From assembly GCA_937928545.1 (NCBI GenBank), contig CALGJQ010000014.1, positions 62,001-126,000 on the forward strand: a stretch of DNA of 64,000 nucleotides. Reading direction: 5' to 3'. This stretch comes from an uncultured Verrucomicrobiales bacterium. Lineage in GTDB: Bacteria > Verrucomicrobiota > Verrucomicrobiia > Verrucomicrobiales > Akkermansiaceae. Shown in pieces: positions 25,707 through 33,834 of the stretch; the first letter of the stretch is position 1; each line of letters begins with the position of its first letter. The notes beneath the pieces are model-generated. The model was not told the DNA's origin. It saw only the letters and a list, made by a program, of their open reading frames with translations, and did not search any database. A program made the translations under genes and the position numbers.

Positions 25707-26311
25707 TGATCATCCTCGGAAATCTTCAAGAAGTTGCCGATATTTTTACGGACGGCGGCACGGTGATGGCCGCTTTGGCCACCGTGGCCTTCCTTCTCTA
25801 CACCACCGCCACGGCTTCTCTTTACTTCGTGATCCGCGGAAACCTTAACAATCGCCAACGCGAGGACTGGGCTGACTGGATCAACGACCCTGAGGAGGCT
25901 GAAGGCCGGGTTGGCGAAATCATTCGCTACGCGGTCCATGGAAAAAAGGTCTCAATCAAGCGCGTGCAACGTCGTTTTGATGAAGTCCGTGAAATTCTTA
26001 TCGCCTCGATTGATCGCCGTCTGATCATCATCACGACCTTGGTCGCCGCGGCCCCGATGACGGGGCTTTTGGGAACGGTCGGGGGGATGCTAGACATGTT
26101 TGATGGTCTAGCCGCTGGGGGAGGGAAGCAAAGCATGTCCCTCATCGCCTCCGGAATGAAGGAGGCACTCTTCACGACATTGACCGGCCTTGTCATCGCC
26201 CTGCCAGGCATGTTGATGGCTCTCATGGTGCGCGAGCAGCGTAATAAAATCGACTCAACGCTCGCCCAGTTGCAGAGCGCAATCGTCACCACGAAATTCC
26301 GTAACGTATGA
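25706..26311 (+). CDS. exbB: ExbB/TolQ-type proton channel protein (small form)
   Basis: 201 residues, normal ExbB length. N-terminal TM (GGTVMAALATVAFLLYTTATA), then LVAAAPMTGLLGTVGGMLDMF and ALFTTLTGLVIALPGMLM, the signature TM2 and TM3 of ExbB. Forms the pentameric proton channel around ExbD helices. It overlaps its upstream neighbour by one base and the following exbD by four bases. The second ExbB in the operon, as in TonB2-type systems where a large and a small ExbB occur together. Confidence 0.9.
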   Translation: MIILGNLQEVADIFTDGGTVMAALATVAFLLYTTATASLYFVIRGNLNNRQREDWADWINDPEEAEGRVGEIIRYAVHGKKVSIKRVQRRFDEVREILIASIDRRLIIITTLVAAAPMTGLLGTVGGMLDMFDGLAAGGGKQSMSLIASGMKEALFTTLTGLVIALPGMLMALMVREQRNKIDSTLAQLQSAIVTTKFRNV

Positions 26312-26724
26312 GCCTGATTCGCCGAGGTGGAAGTTCCTTTAGCCAAGATGACGAGCCGAAGCCTGATCTCTCGCCGATGATCGATTGCGTTTTCATCCTC
26401 CTGATCTTCTTCATCGTGACCACCGTTTTCCAAAAGCCTCCCGGGGTGGAGGTGGATCGACCTGAAGCGAGCCGAGCCTCCGGGCTGGAAAAGAACTCCA
26501 TCCTCCTCGCGGTCACCGCTGAGAATAAGGTCTTCTATGGCGGTGAGGAAATCGGGGTGGGGGGGATTCAGAACGTGGTGCGCCCGCAGCTCCTCGAAGA
26601 TGAAGAAATGCCCGTGATCATTCAGGCCGATACCAACGCTTTTCGGGGAGTGGTTTCTGATGTCGAAAAGCAGTGCCTCGAAGCCGGGGTGATGCGGAAC
26701 AAAGTCACCTTAGCCACCCGATAG
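26308..26724 (+). CDS. exbD: ExbD/TolR biopolymer transport protein 1
   Basis: 138 residues: short cytoplasmic N-terminus, one TM with the proton-carrying Asp at its start (LSPMIDCVFILLIFFIVTTVF), and a periplasmic TolR-like domain (ILLAVTAENKVFYGGEEIG, ending MRNKVTLATR). Works with ExbB to drive TonB. ATGA overlap with exbB; two bases separate it from the second exbD. Confidence 0.9.
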   Translation: MSLIRRGGSSFSQDDEPKPDLSPMIDCVFILLIFFIVTTVFQKPPGVEVDRPEASRASGLEKNSILLAVTAENKVFYGGEEIGVGGIQNVVRPQLLEDEEMPVIIQADTNAFRGVVSDVEKQCLEAGVMRNKVTLATR

Positions 26725-26726
26725 CG

Positions 26727-27140
26727 ATGCCCCTTGGAAACAACAGCTTTGAAATCGATGATAGCGATCCAGAACCGGATTTGTCTCCGATGATCGATTG
26801 CGTGTTCATCTTGCTTATCTTCTTCATCGTGACCGCGACCTTCGTGGAAGAAGATGGTCTTGCCGTCAACCGCCCCGAAGACGCCGCCGCTGCACAGGCG
26901 AGTGATCATCAGACGCTCGTTCTGGTGATCCGGAAGGACAGTCGGATCGAGCACGATGGCCGCCTTGTCCCGCTCGATGCGATCGCCGGAATTGTGCAAA
27001 GCCAGCTGCAACGAGAAGAGCGGAGCCCCATCATTATTCAAAGTCATGCCCAGTCCCGTCATGGGGTCACGATGCAGGTTCAAAACGCCTGCCTCGAAGG
27101 GGGAGCTACGCCTTCAAAAATCACCCTCACCGATTCATGA
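26727..27140 (+). CDS. exbD: ExbD/TolR biopolymer transport protein 2
   Basis: 137 residues from MPLGNNSFEIDDSD; the frame's extension to a GTG at 26673 would overlap the first exbD deeply. It has the same LSPMIDCVFILLIFFIVT transmembrane segment with the essential Asp and a periplasmic TolR domain. The TM segment is nearly identical to that of the neighbour, so the pair arose by duplication and diverged in the periplasmic half. ATGA overlap with tonB. Confidence 0.9.
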   Translation: MPLGNNSFEIDDSDPEPDLSPMIDCVFILLIFFIVTATFVEEDGLAVNRPEDAAAAQASDHQTLVLVIRKDSRIEHDGRLVPLDAIAGIVQSQLQREERSPIIIQSHAQSRHGVTMQVQNACLEGGATPSKITLTDS

Positions 27141-27805
27141 CGCCACGCCACGTCTATCGTCCACCAAGGAGGAATCGCTTTCTAAGCACTGCGATTATCT
27201 TCGGGGGAGGAGCCTTGCTGACGTTCATGGTCTTTTTTTTCATCCCACTCATGCAGAAGCTTGAGGACGGATTTAGCGAAGAGGAAAAGGACCTTGCTCC
27301 CAATCTTTCCGTCGCTCCAGACGATGAATACGTGGCACCCGAGGAAGAGCCTGAGCCCGAGGAGGAAGAACCAGAGCCCGAGATGGCCGAGGCCGATGAA
27401 GACATCGCCATCGAGCCACTCGATCTTCCCGACCTAACTGCCGGGATGGGTGGCAAGGTCCTCCTGAATATCACGCCGAGTGTTGCGATGGGTGCGGGAG
27501 GAGATGATCTCGGATCGGGTGGGGTCGACTCCGAGCCCATTCCAAGTTCCACAGCCAGTCCAAATGTTCCCAACTCGGCCAAGAAGCTCCTTGCGAAAAA
27601 GGGCTCGGCCCGCGTCATCGTGGCGGGGTTGGTGGATGAAAGCGGAGCGGTGGTGGAGGTCTCAATTTCCCAGACCTCAGGGATCCCCGCCTTAGATCAG
27701 GCGGCCATGAATGCCTTCAAAAGATACAAATTCAAACCCGCCATCCGTAACGGTCGTAAGGCCAAGGCGCGGGTCAAGCAGCCCTTCGACTTCCGTGTTC
27801 GGTGA
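27137..27805 (+). CDS. tonB: TonB protein
   Basis: 222 residues. One N-terminal TM (about 15-39, STAIIFGGGALLTFMVFFFI), an acidic Pro/Glu stretch (about 60-95, repeated EPEPEEEE), a linker, and a C-terminal TonB domain (GLVDESGAVVEVSISQTSG, ALDQAAMNAFKRYKFKPA). The spacer is Glu-Pro rich rather than the Pro-Lys type. It passes energy from ExbB/ExbD to outer-membrane receptors, here most likely the receptor at 15464-18730. The stop codon lies inside a GTGAC/GTCAC palindrome. Confidence 0.9.
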   Translation: MTPRHVYRPPRRNRFLSTAIIFGGGALLTFMVFFFIPLMQKLEDGFSEEEKDLAPNLSVAPDDEYVAPEEEPEPEEEEPEPEMAEADEDIAIEPLDLPDLTAGMGGKVLLNITPSVAMGAGGDDLGSGGVDSEPIPSSTASPNVPNSAKKLLAKKGSARVIVAGLVDESGAVVEVSISQTSGIPALDQAAMNAFKRYKFKPAIRNGRKAKARVKQPFDFRVR

Positions 27806-27818
27806 CGGCTTCGTCACC
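27801..27818 (+). promoter_or_regulatory. Palindrome with Pho-like half-sites overlapping the tonB stop
   Basis: GGTGACG (27801-27807) and CGTCACC (27812-27818), perfect 7-bp inverted repeat with a 4-base loop; half-sites GTGAC and GTCAC keep the 11-bp period. It could be an internal Pho-type site for the TPR-porin part of the operon or simply an RNA hairpin; no T-run follows. Confidence 0.4.
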
Positions 27819-27868
27819 AAAGTTGCCCTCAATTTTGCATTTCTTTCACTCAGTCTCACTTCTTAACA

Positions 27869-29395
27869 ATGTCCGTCCGCCTCGCCTGTCTCGCCGCTCT
27901 CACGGTGTCATCCCTTGCTGCAGAATCTTTGAAGATTTCTTCCGATCTCTTCCGCACCCCTGATTTTCAGGAACGCTTCGTCGGGAGTTACGGTTTCCTT
28001 CCTGAGGTCGAGCCAAAAGTTGATCAAGAGGAAGCGCGTTTCATTGCCGGATTGGCCGAGATCCTCTCGAACGGTCGTTTTAAGGAAGCGGAGAGAAGTC
28101 TCCTGAGCTTTATCAAGGCTCGCAAAAATCCCGGTGATACGGCGACGGAATCAAAGGACGTTTCCGCGGCGCTCATCTTCACCTTAGGAAATCTCTACTA
28201 TCAAAACGGCCGGGTTGCCGAAGCCGAGAAATCCTACAAGATCGCGCTGAAGCGTTTCCCAGAGTATCGCCGTGCCCACAAAAATCTTTCGCTGCTTTAC
28301 GCCCGTTCCGAGCAGATGGAAAAGGCAAAGCCGCATCTCATGAAGGCCATCGATCTAGGCGATGCCGATCACCTCAGTTTCGGCCTCCTCGGCCACGCCA
28401 TGCTGAACGAGGAAAAGGCGATCGCGGCTGAGTCGGCCTTCCGGCAGGCTTACTTACTCAACCCGGAAGAGCGGGATTGGAAGATTGGCTTGGTGCAAGC
28501 CCTCCTCCTCAAGGAGGACTGGGTGCAGGCTGCCAGTTTGATGCAGACCTTGATCGACGAATCGCCGGACGACGCCACTTTCTGGATGCAACAAGCGAAC
28601 TGCTTCATTCAATCTGGTGAGGTCATGCGAGCTGCCGAGAACTACGAAGTTCTCCGCCTCAAGGGCCTCGCCGACGAGTCTGCGCTGAACCAACTGGGTG
28701 ACATTTACGCGAATCAAGAGGAACCACTTCTCGCTCTCGGTGCCTACCTCAGCGCGATGCGCCAAAGCGAAGAGGTCAAGGTCGTTCGCTCTCTGAAAGC
28801 TGGCCAATATCTTCTCCAACTCGGAGCCTCACGTGAAGCGGCCCGCCTGATGACCGAGCTTCGAACTCTCGCGAATGATCGCCTGAGTCGGGATGAAAAA
28901 ATCTCCGCTTTCTTGATCGAGAGCGATATTGCCCTCGCCGAGGAGAAGCTTGATGAGGCTGGGGTCTTGCTCGGGAAGGCTCTCAAGGTGAGCCCATCCA
29001 ACGGATCCGCGCGAGTCAAGTTGGGGAAGATTTTCGTAGCGCGATCTGCTAGCGCCGACACTCCGCAAAAGGTCGATCAATTAAAACTGGAGGCCCGCAC
29101 TCAGTTTCTCATCGCGGCGGATGATCTGGATCGTGACGTCGCTTATAAGGCCAATTTGGGATTCGCGCAGCTCCTTGTCAAAGAGGGACAATACATGAAG
29201 GCTCTGCCACGATTGGAGGATGCGGTGAGGCTCAAGTCCGGGTCGAAGCAATCGATCGAGCAATACCTGCGCCGTGTTCAACGCGCGGCGGCTCGCGAAA
29301 AGGCGACCAAAGAGCGCGAGGAATCGGAGCGCCGCACTCGTCTCGAAGAAGCGGAAAAGGCAGAGGCCGAGATGGTGGAATCAGAAAGCGAATGA
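27869..29395 (+). CDS. TPR-repeat periplasmic/outer-membrane-associated protein
   Basis: 508 residues with signal peptide (MSVRLACLAALTVSSLAA). At least eight TPR-like helical hairpins (for example LGNLYYQNGRVAEAEKSYKIALKRFPEYRRAH and LGKALKVSPSNGSARVKLGKIF) are followed by a highly charged coiled-coil tail. A TPR protein is the standard last member of TonB2-type operons, where it is thought to help the TonB complex. It starts 63 bases after tonB and overlaps the porin gene by four bases. Confidence 0.82.
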   Translation: MSVRLACLAALTVSSLAAESLKISSDLFRTPDFQERFVGSYGFLPEVEPKVDQEEARFIAGLAEILSNGRFKEAERSLLSFIKARKNPGDTATESKDVSAALIFTLGNLYYQNGRVAEAEKSYKIALKRFPEYRRAHKNLSLLYARSEQMEKAKPHLMKAIDLGDADHLSFGLLGHAMLNEEKAIAAESAFRQAYLLNPEERDWKIGLVQALLLKEDWVQAASLMQTLIDESPDDATFWMQQANCFIQSGEVMRAAENYEVLRLKGLADESALNQLGDIYANQEEPLLALGAYLSAMRQSEEVKVVRSLKAGQYLLQLGASREAARLMTELRTLANDRLSRDEKISAFLIESDIALAEEKLDEAGVLLGKALKVSPSNGSARVKLGKIFVARSASADTPQKVDQLKLEARTQFLIAADDLDRDVAYKANLGFAQLLVKEGQYMKALPRLEDAVRLKSGSKQSIEQYLRRVQRAAAREKATKEREESERRTRLEEAEKAEAEMVESESE

Positions 29396-30630
29396 TGAGA
29401 TTCTACCCTGTCATTTTTTTGTTTGTTCTGGCCAGTTCTGGTTACGCGAACGAGGCGCTCGATCTCCTAGACGCGGAGGCCGGGGGCGCTCAGAACGTCT
29501 TTGAACATGCCGCGAGAGTCCCCGCTTCCGAGAAGGCTGAGGTGAGAGCTTCTAAAAATTTCCCGAAACCCGAGCCGCAGTTTCCGACACGATGGGAGAC
29601 CGACCTTCCGCCAAAATTTCCCTTCGAAGTAAGTCGTGAAACCACCATCGCTCCGCGTGGGCTTTTTGAGTATCAATCCCACGACCGGAGCATCGCCGGT
29701 GGGGCCAGGCTGAGCCGTGCCCGAGTGGGAGTGATACTCGACACTTTTTATGGGATTGAGATCCTAGCCGATGCCCTCTTTTCAAGCTCCGGCGACTACC
29801 AAGGCTGGGAAACTCTGCGCACCAGTATCCCTCTCAACGATCAGGTCTTTCTCGCAGTGGGGAAATTTCAACCTCCTTTCTCGACGGAATACAGTCGCGA
29901 TGCGGCAGTGCGATGGTTTCCCACACTGTCGCCATTGGCAGCCCAAATCGCGCCCGCCAGCAGCCTGGGTGTGATGCTGGAAGGGAGCGATTCATCGTTT
30001 GATTGGAAGTTTGGTTGGTTTGGAGGCGGAGCAGGCCGAAGCATTCCCTCGCTCGATGGTAAGGGATACCTCCTCGGCAGCATTGCGACCTCCAGCAATC
30101 GCGGCGGGGATGAAAATAATCCCGGACCCTACTATCAGCGCTGGCATCTCGACTACCTTTACAACATGGATGGAGAATCGAGCGAGAGCATCCCGATGGG
30201 GTATCGCCACCTTGTCTCGGCGGGTGCTGAATTTAGTTCCGGGCCTTTTGACTATTATACCGAGTTCCTCCTTGCACGTGGGTCAGAAAGCACTGCTTAC
30301 GGAGTCACCGTGGCAGGTCGATATTGGCTCCTCCAAGATGCCGTCAGCTTTGTCGGTCGTTACCAATACGCCGCTTCCCGTGATGCCGGCGGCCTGGAGA
30401 CGGGGTGGGGAGTTCCCGCAACTGGAGCAGACGCCACCTTCCCATCTGACTTTCCGGTCTACACCACGGCCGGTCAGCTCAGCTCATTCTACGGTGGGGT
30501 GAATGTGCACCTCGACGACGATAATTTCATCATCGGAACCGGGCTGGAATACCGCTCGCTTTCCGACGTTGTCGATGACGATGACTTCAGCTCCTGGGGC
30601 TGGAATACCTTTGCCCGCTACGCCTTCTAA
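29392..30630 (+). CDS. OprP/OprO-like outer-membrane porin
   Basis: 412 residues with signal peptide (MRFYPVIFLFVLASSGYA). After a linker of about 70 residues the pattern of alternating amphipathic strands begins (RARVGVILDTFYGIEILADALF) and includes VGKFQPPFSTEYSRD, typical of the phosphate-selective porin O/P family, ending in a C-terminal Phe (TFARYAF). Predicted 16-strand barrel. In the same operon as the TonB machinery, so likely induced with it. Anion selectivity is inferred from family and context. Shares ATGA with the TPR gene. Confidence 0.75.
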   Translation: MMRFYPVIFLFVLASSGYANEALDLLDAEAGGAQNVFEHAARVPASEKAEVRASKNFPKPEPQFPTRWETDLPPKFPFEVSRETTIAPRGLFEYQSHDRSIAGGARLSRARVGVILDTFYGIEILADALFSSSGDYQGWETLRTSIPLNDQVFLAVGKFQPPFSTEYSRDAAVRWFPTLSPLAAQIAPASSLGVMLEGSDSSFDWKFGWFGGGAGRSIPSLDGKGYLLGSIATSSNRGGDENNPGPYYQRWHLDYLYNMDGESSESIPMGYRHLVSAGAEFSSGPFDYYTEFLLARGSESTAYGVTVAGRYWLLQDAVSFVGRYQYAASRDAGGLETGWGVPATGADATFPSDFPVYTTAGQLSSFYGGVNVHLDDDNFIIGTGLEYRSLSDVVDDDDFSSWGWNTFARYAF

Positions 30631-30642
30631 AATCCGAAAATC

Positions 30643-31248
30643 ATGATCATCAAAAAATTTCTCATCACCGCTTTCACCGGTCTTTCCCTCCTTCTTCCGG
30701 TGGGTGCCGTCACTGTCGATACCGATACCTTTGGCGAGGCCCTCAACGGTTGGCGGAAGAATCGGACTGCTTCCTATAGCATCGATAATCATTCCTACCG
30801 CACTCATAAACCTACGGTGACGCCGAATCCAGGTGGAGGGATTTTTATCTCAACCCGGATTGAGCACAAACCGAAGTTTGGGAAGAAAACGACGTCTTAT
30901 ATCGAGCTGAGCTATAGCTCGGCCGGCACTTTACTGACTACGCAGATTCGCATCATGACTGGAGATTTACAGCTCAACACCGGTCTCATTTCCCGCCCTG
31001 CGCCTGCCGCCAAGCCGGTGGAAGGCGAGGAACCACTGGCGAATATCGAGCCTTGGGCTTCTCCGGAAGCAACAATGGTGAATGATCTTTTCAGGTCGCT
31101 TGATACTGAGTTTGCGAAGCTCTCTAAGAAGAACGAGGAGGGGAAGAAGGATGTCTTCAGCAGAGTCTTTGGGAGAGGGTATCAAAGCGCCGACTTGGCC
31201 GCTGCGATTCGCCATAATTTGAATCTCCTCTTAAAATACACCCGCTAG
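30643..31248 (+). CDS. Secreted protein of unknown function, last gene of the TonB operon
   Basis: 201 residues, not recognised. Signal peptide MIIKKFLITAFTGLSLLLPVGA. A central beta-rich part (ISTRIEHKPKFGKKTTSYIEL, LLTTQIRIMTGDLQL) is followed by a helical, lysine-rich C-terminus (EFAKLSKKNEEGKKDVFSR). No cysteines and no lipobox. It lies 12 bases after the porin gene and its stop codon is inside the terminator stem, so it closes the operon that opens at 23490. Confidence 0.65.
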   Translation: MIIKKFLITAFTGLSLLLPVGAVTVDTDTFGEALNGWRKNRTASYSIDNHSYRTHKPTVTPNPGGGIFISTRIEHKPKFGKKTTSYIELSYSSAGTLLTTQIRIMTGDLQLNTGLISRPAPAAKPVEGEEPLANIEPWASPEATMVNDLFRSLDTEFAKLSKKNEEGKKDVFSRVFGRGYQSADLAAAIRHNLNLLLKYTR

Positions 31249-31282
31249 GAGTTTGCCGGACTTGTGAAGACAGACTCCTAGC
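31244..31282 (+). terminator. Terminator of the TonB operon
   Basis: Perfect 9-bp stem GCTAGGAGT (31244-31252) with ACTCCTAGC (31274-31282), 21-base loop, followed by a T-rich tract to 31298. Confidence 0.6.
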
Positions 31283-31392
31283 CGTGGTTGTTTGTTTTTC
31301 GATGAGATCCTACCAGCTTAGGGGCTTTGAGGGAGAGACATAAGGGAAAGTGTATTAGCGGTGGGTTTGGCTGCGTTCTTTGGGCGACGTTC

Positions 31393-31410
31393 TGTGACAA
31401 ATACGACACA
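31393..31410 (+). promoter_or_regulatory. Weak Pho-box-like site upstream of the second porin
   Basis: TGTGAC (31393-31398) followed after six bases by GACAC (31405-31409), period 11; the second half-site is degenerate. Confidence 0.35.
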
Positions 31411-31436
31411 TAATGGGGTTGGAAGGTCGGCTCGAG

Positions 31437-31464
31437 TGTGACTTAATTGTCACATCTGGATCAC
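31437..31464 (+). promoter_or_regulatory. Triple Pho-box-like site before the second porin
   Basis: Three half-sites at an exact 11-bp period: GTGAC (31438-31442), GTCAC (31449-31453) and ATCAC (31460-31464), 33 bases before the porin ATG at 31497. Confidence 0.65.
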
Positions 31465-31496
31465 ATTCTGGATTTCAAGTGCCAACACAGACACAA

Positions 31497-32693
31497 ATGA
31501 CTAGCAAACTATTACAAGTAATCGGGGTGGGCGTTGCCGCCACCGCCACGAGTGCCCTTGCAGGCAACCTTTCCTCTGATTCCATGAAGCCAGCTTCTGG
31601 TGGAAGTGGGGGCGGAAGCGGAGATTGGTGCGAGACTCTCCAAGACATCGGAACGGTCTACAAAGATAAGAGCAACCCGTGGATCCAGGAGGTTAAGTTC
31701 TTCGGGCGGGCTCACTACCAGGTTGGCTACGTCGATGGAGATGTTGCTGGCGATGATTTCAGTGGTGAGGGTGACGAGCTTCGCCGCCTCCGCTTCGGTG
31801 CCTCGATCAAGTTCCTGAATGGATTCAAGCTGACCGGTCGTGTTAACTTGTCACGTGGAGGTTTCCGCGACACAAGCATCGGCTACAGCAATTGGGATGA
31901 ACTCATTCTCTCCTATAACGCTGGCGATTTGGGAGCTTTTGAAGACGTGAGCATCGGCTACGGTCGCTATAAAGTAGGCTTTGGTGGTGAGGAATCGATG
32001 TCCTCGAAAAAGATCAAGACGATCGAGCGCTCCAATCTGAACAACTACTATGCTGGTGGACGCCCTACCGGTGTTAAACTCGGGTTTGACCTCGGTAAGG
32101 TAGCCTACAGCCTCGGTGTTTTTAGTGCTACTGGGGTAGATGGGAATGCTCCAGTGGTTGGTGGTTGGAAAGGTGCCACTGCGTATATGCTTTCGGCTGA
32201 GTTCGAGGGTTTGGGTGGTGATGTGCTCCTTCAGGGACTCTACAATGACGCCTCTGCAGCAGAAGACACCGTCTTCGGATATCACTGGGCCGTTTCTGCG
32301 ACTCACGATACCAAATTCGGTCCTTTTGACCTCCTCACAAACTTGACCTACGGTGAAGATCACAACGGAGATGCCGCTTACGGTGTCGTGATCATGCCCT
32401 CGATCGACCTGATCGAAGACAAGCTGGAAGCAGTTGTACGCTACCAGTATTTCAAGGGTGACGGAAACATTGCCTTCAAGGGAACCAAGCGTGTCCTTGA
32501 GCGTGTTGCAAATGACAATGGGGTCATCGATCCCAGCGGTAATGAGAATCACACCATCTACGCGGGTCTCAATTACTTCCTTTGTGACCACAACCTGAAG
32601 TTGATGACGGGTGTTGAGTATGAGACCGTCGACGGCGGAACTGCAGACTCCGAGTCGACCACTGTTTGGGGAGCCGTTCGTTTCTACTTCTAA
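31497..32693 (+). CDS. OprP/OprO-like phosphate-regulated porin
   Basis: 398 residues from ATG 31497 (signal peptide MTSKLLQVIGVGVAATATSALAG); the frame extends to 31413 but would cover the regulatory site. After a Gly/Ser linker the barrel begins EVKFFGRAHYQVGYVDGD; LRRLRFGASIKFLNGFKLTGR and YKVGFGGEES are typical of the O/P porin family, and the protein ends VWGAVRFYF with the C-terminal Phe. In Pseudomonas these porins are phosphate- and polyphosphate-selective and induced by starvation. It stands between the TonB operon and pstS and is transcribed alone (own terminator). Confidence 0.85.
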   Translation: MTSKLLQVIGVGVAATATSALAGNLSSDSMKPASGGSGGGSGDWCETLQDIGTVYKDKSNPWIQEVKFFGRAHYQVGYVDGDVAGDDFSGEGDELRRLRFGASIKFLNGFKLTGRVNLSRGGFRDTSIGYSNWDELILSYNAGDLGAFEDVSIGYGRYKVGFGGEESMSSKKIKTIERSNLNNYYAGGRPTGVKLGFDLGKVAYSLGVFSATGVDGNAPVVGGWKGATAYMLSAEFEGLGGDVLLQGLYNDASAAEDTVFGYHWAVSATHDTKFGPFDLLTNLTYGEDHNGDAAYGVVIMPSIDLIEDKLEAVVRYQYFKGDGNIAFKGTKRVLERVANDNGVIDPSGNENHTIYAGLNYFLCDHNLKLMTGVEYETVDGGTADSESTTVWGAVRFYF

Positions 32694-32720
32694 GAATCAG
32701 TTTAAATATTTTTGCATTCA

Positions 32721-32752
32721 ACGGGCGCCTCATTTGAGGTGCCCGTTTTTTA
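32721..32752 (+). terminator. Terminator of the second porin gene
   Basis: Stem ACGGGC/GCCCGT plus CCTC/GAGG with a G-U pair, followed by seven T. Confidence 0.85.
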
Positions 32753-32780
32753 TTTTGATGAGGTTTCTGAGCGTTCTGAT

Positions 32781-32798
32781 TGTGACAAAACAGTCACG
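32781..32798 (+). promoter_or_regulatory. Pho-box-like site before pstS
   Basis: TGTGACAAAACAGTCACG: GTGAC (32782-32786) and GTCAC (32793-32797), period 11, 92 bases before the pstS ATG. Confidence 0.7.
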
Positions 32799-32889
32799 TA
32801 AGATCATTCTCTTTTTTTGAGAGTGGGGGGTAATTTCTCAACGTCGCCAAAAGAAAAAAGATCGGCGGCCAATCAAATACAAACGAACA

Positions 32890-33690
32890 ATGAAATACAC
32901 TGCACTTGCCCTCGGGGCGCTGATGACTGGAGCCGCTTTCGCTGAAAAGCTGGTGATTAAGGGGTCCGATACGCTCGGTGCCAAGATGGTTCCCCAGCTT
33001 AAGGATGCTTACTTGGAAGCTGGTAACAAAACCGATTTTGAAATCGCAGCCGAGGGATCTTCTCAGGCCTTCACTGCTCTTGAGGCTGGAACGGCTCAGA
33101 TCGGGATGTCGAGCCGCGACGTCAAAGAAACCGAGACCAACAAGTTTGTGGCGAAAGGGCAGAAGCTCGTCGAGCACGTTGCGGGTTGGGACATGATCGT
33201 GGTTGTGACTAACAAAGAAAACGGAGTCCGAAATCTTACTCTCAAGCAAGTGGAAGGAATTTTCACGGGAGATATTAAGAACTGGAGCGAAGTTGGCGGT
33301 AAAGATGGAGAGATTTCGGTCTACACCCGCAACACTGCGTCTGGAACTTACAAGACTTTCCAAGGGCTAGGGATGGCCAAACGTGACTACGGTCAGAAGA
33401 CCCAAAAGTTAGCTGGCAACGAGCAAATCGCGACTGAAGTTGCTGGGAACGTCAATGGTATCGGCTATGTGGGCCTTGCCTACGCGGGCAAGGAGGGTCT
33501 CCGCGCCGTTAAGGTGGATGACGTGTCTCCAAAGCCCAAAAATAAGGCTGAGTATCCCCTTTCTCGTAAGCTTTACTATTACACCGTCGGTGAGCCTACC
33601 GGTGAGGTGAAAAAGTTCCTCGACTGGGCGATCAAATCAGATGATGCGAAGAAGGTTGTGGAGAAAGTCGGCTTCATCCCAGTGGACTAA
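32890..33690 (+). CDS. pstS: Phosphate ABC transporter substrate-binding protein PstS
   Basis: 266 residues with signal peptide (MKYTALALGALMTGAAFA). PstS phosphate-binding motifs are visible: KGSDTLGAKM, AEGSSQAFTALEAGTAQIGMSSRD, VVVTNKENGVRNLTLKQVEGIFTGDIKNWSEVGG, YTRNTASGTYKTF and VNGIGYVGLAY. It is periplasmic and hands phosphate to PstCA. It is of the shorter (PBP-like-2) type. It has its own Pho-like box and is separated from pstC by 144 bases with another box, so pstS is probably a unit that can be expressed in excess of the permease. Confidence 0.93.
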   Translation: MKYTALALGALMTGAAFAEKLVIKGSDTLGAKMVPQLKDAYLEAGNKTDFEIAAEGSSQAFTALEAGTAQIGMSSRDVKETETNKFVAKGQKLVEHVAGWDMIVVVTNKENGVRNLTLKQVEGIFTGDIKNWSEVGGKDGEISVYTRNTASGTYKTFQGLGMAKRDYGQKTQKLAGNEQIATEVAGNVNGIGYVGLAYAGKEGLRAVKVDDVSPKPKNKAEYPLSRKLYYYTVGEPTGEVKKFLDWAIKSDDAKKVVEKVGFIPVD

Positions 33691-33731
33691 TGAGGCGCTA
33701 AAGCCCTTTTAAAAATAAGGGTCAATCGCTT

Positions 33732-33749
33732 TGTGACAAAACTGTCACA
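33732..33749 (+). promoter_or_regulatory. Pho-box-like site before pstC
   Basis: TGTGACAAAACTGTCACA, the best match in the window: GTGAC (33733-33737), GTCAC (33744-33748). The right half and spacer equal the E. coli Pho box AAAACTGTCA. Confidence 0.75.
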
Positions 33750-33834
33750 CGGGGCGTGTCTGTGAAATGCAGATACGCCTTTTTACTTCCGAAGTAATCG
33801 GTTTTTCAGCTGGGTCCAATTACGGCATTTTTAA

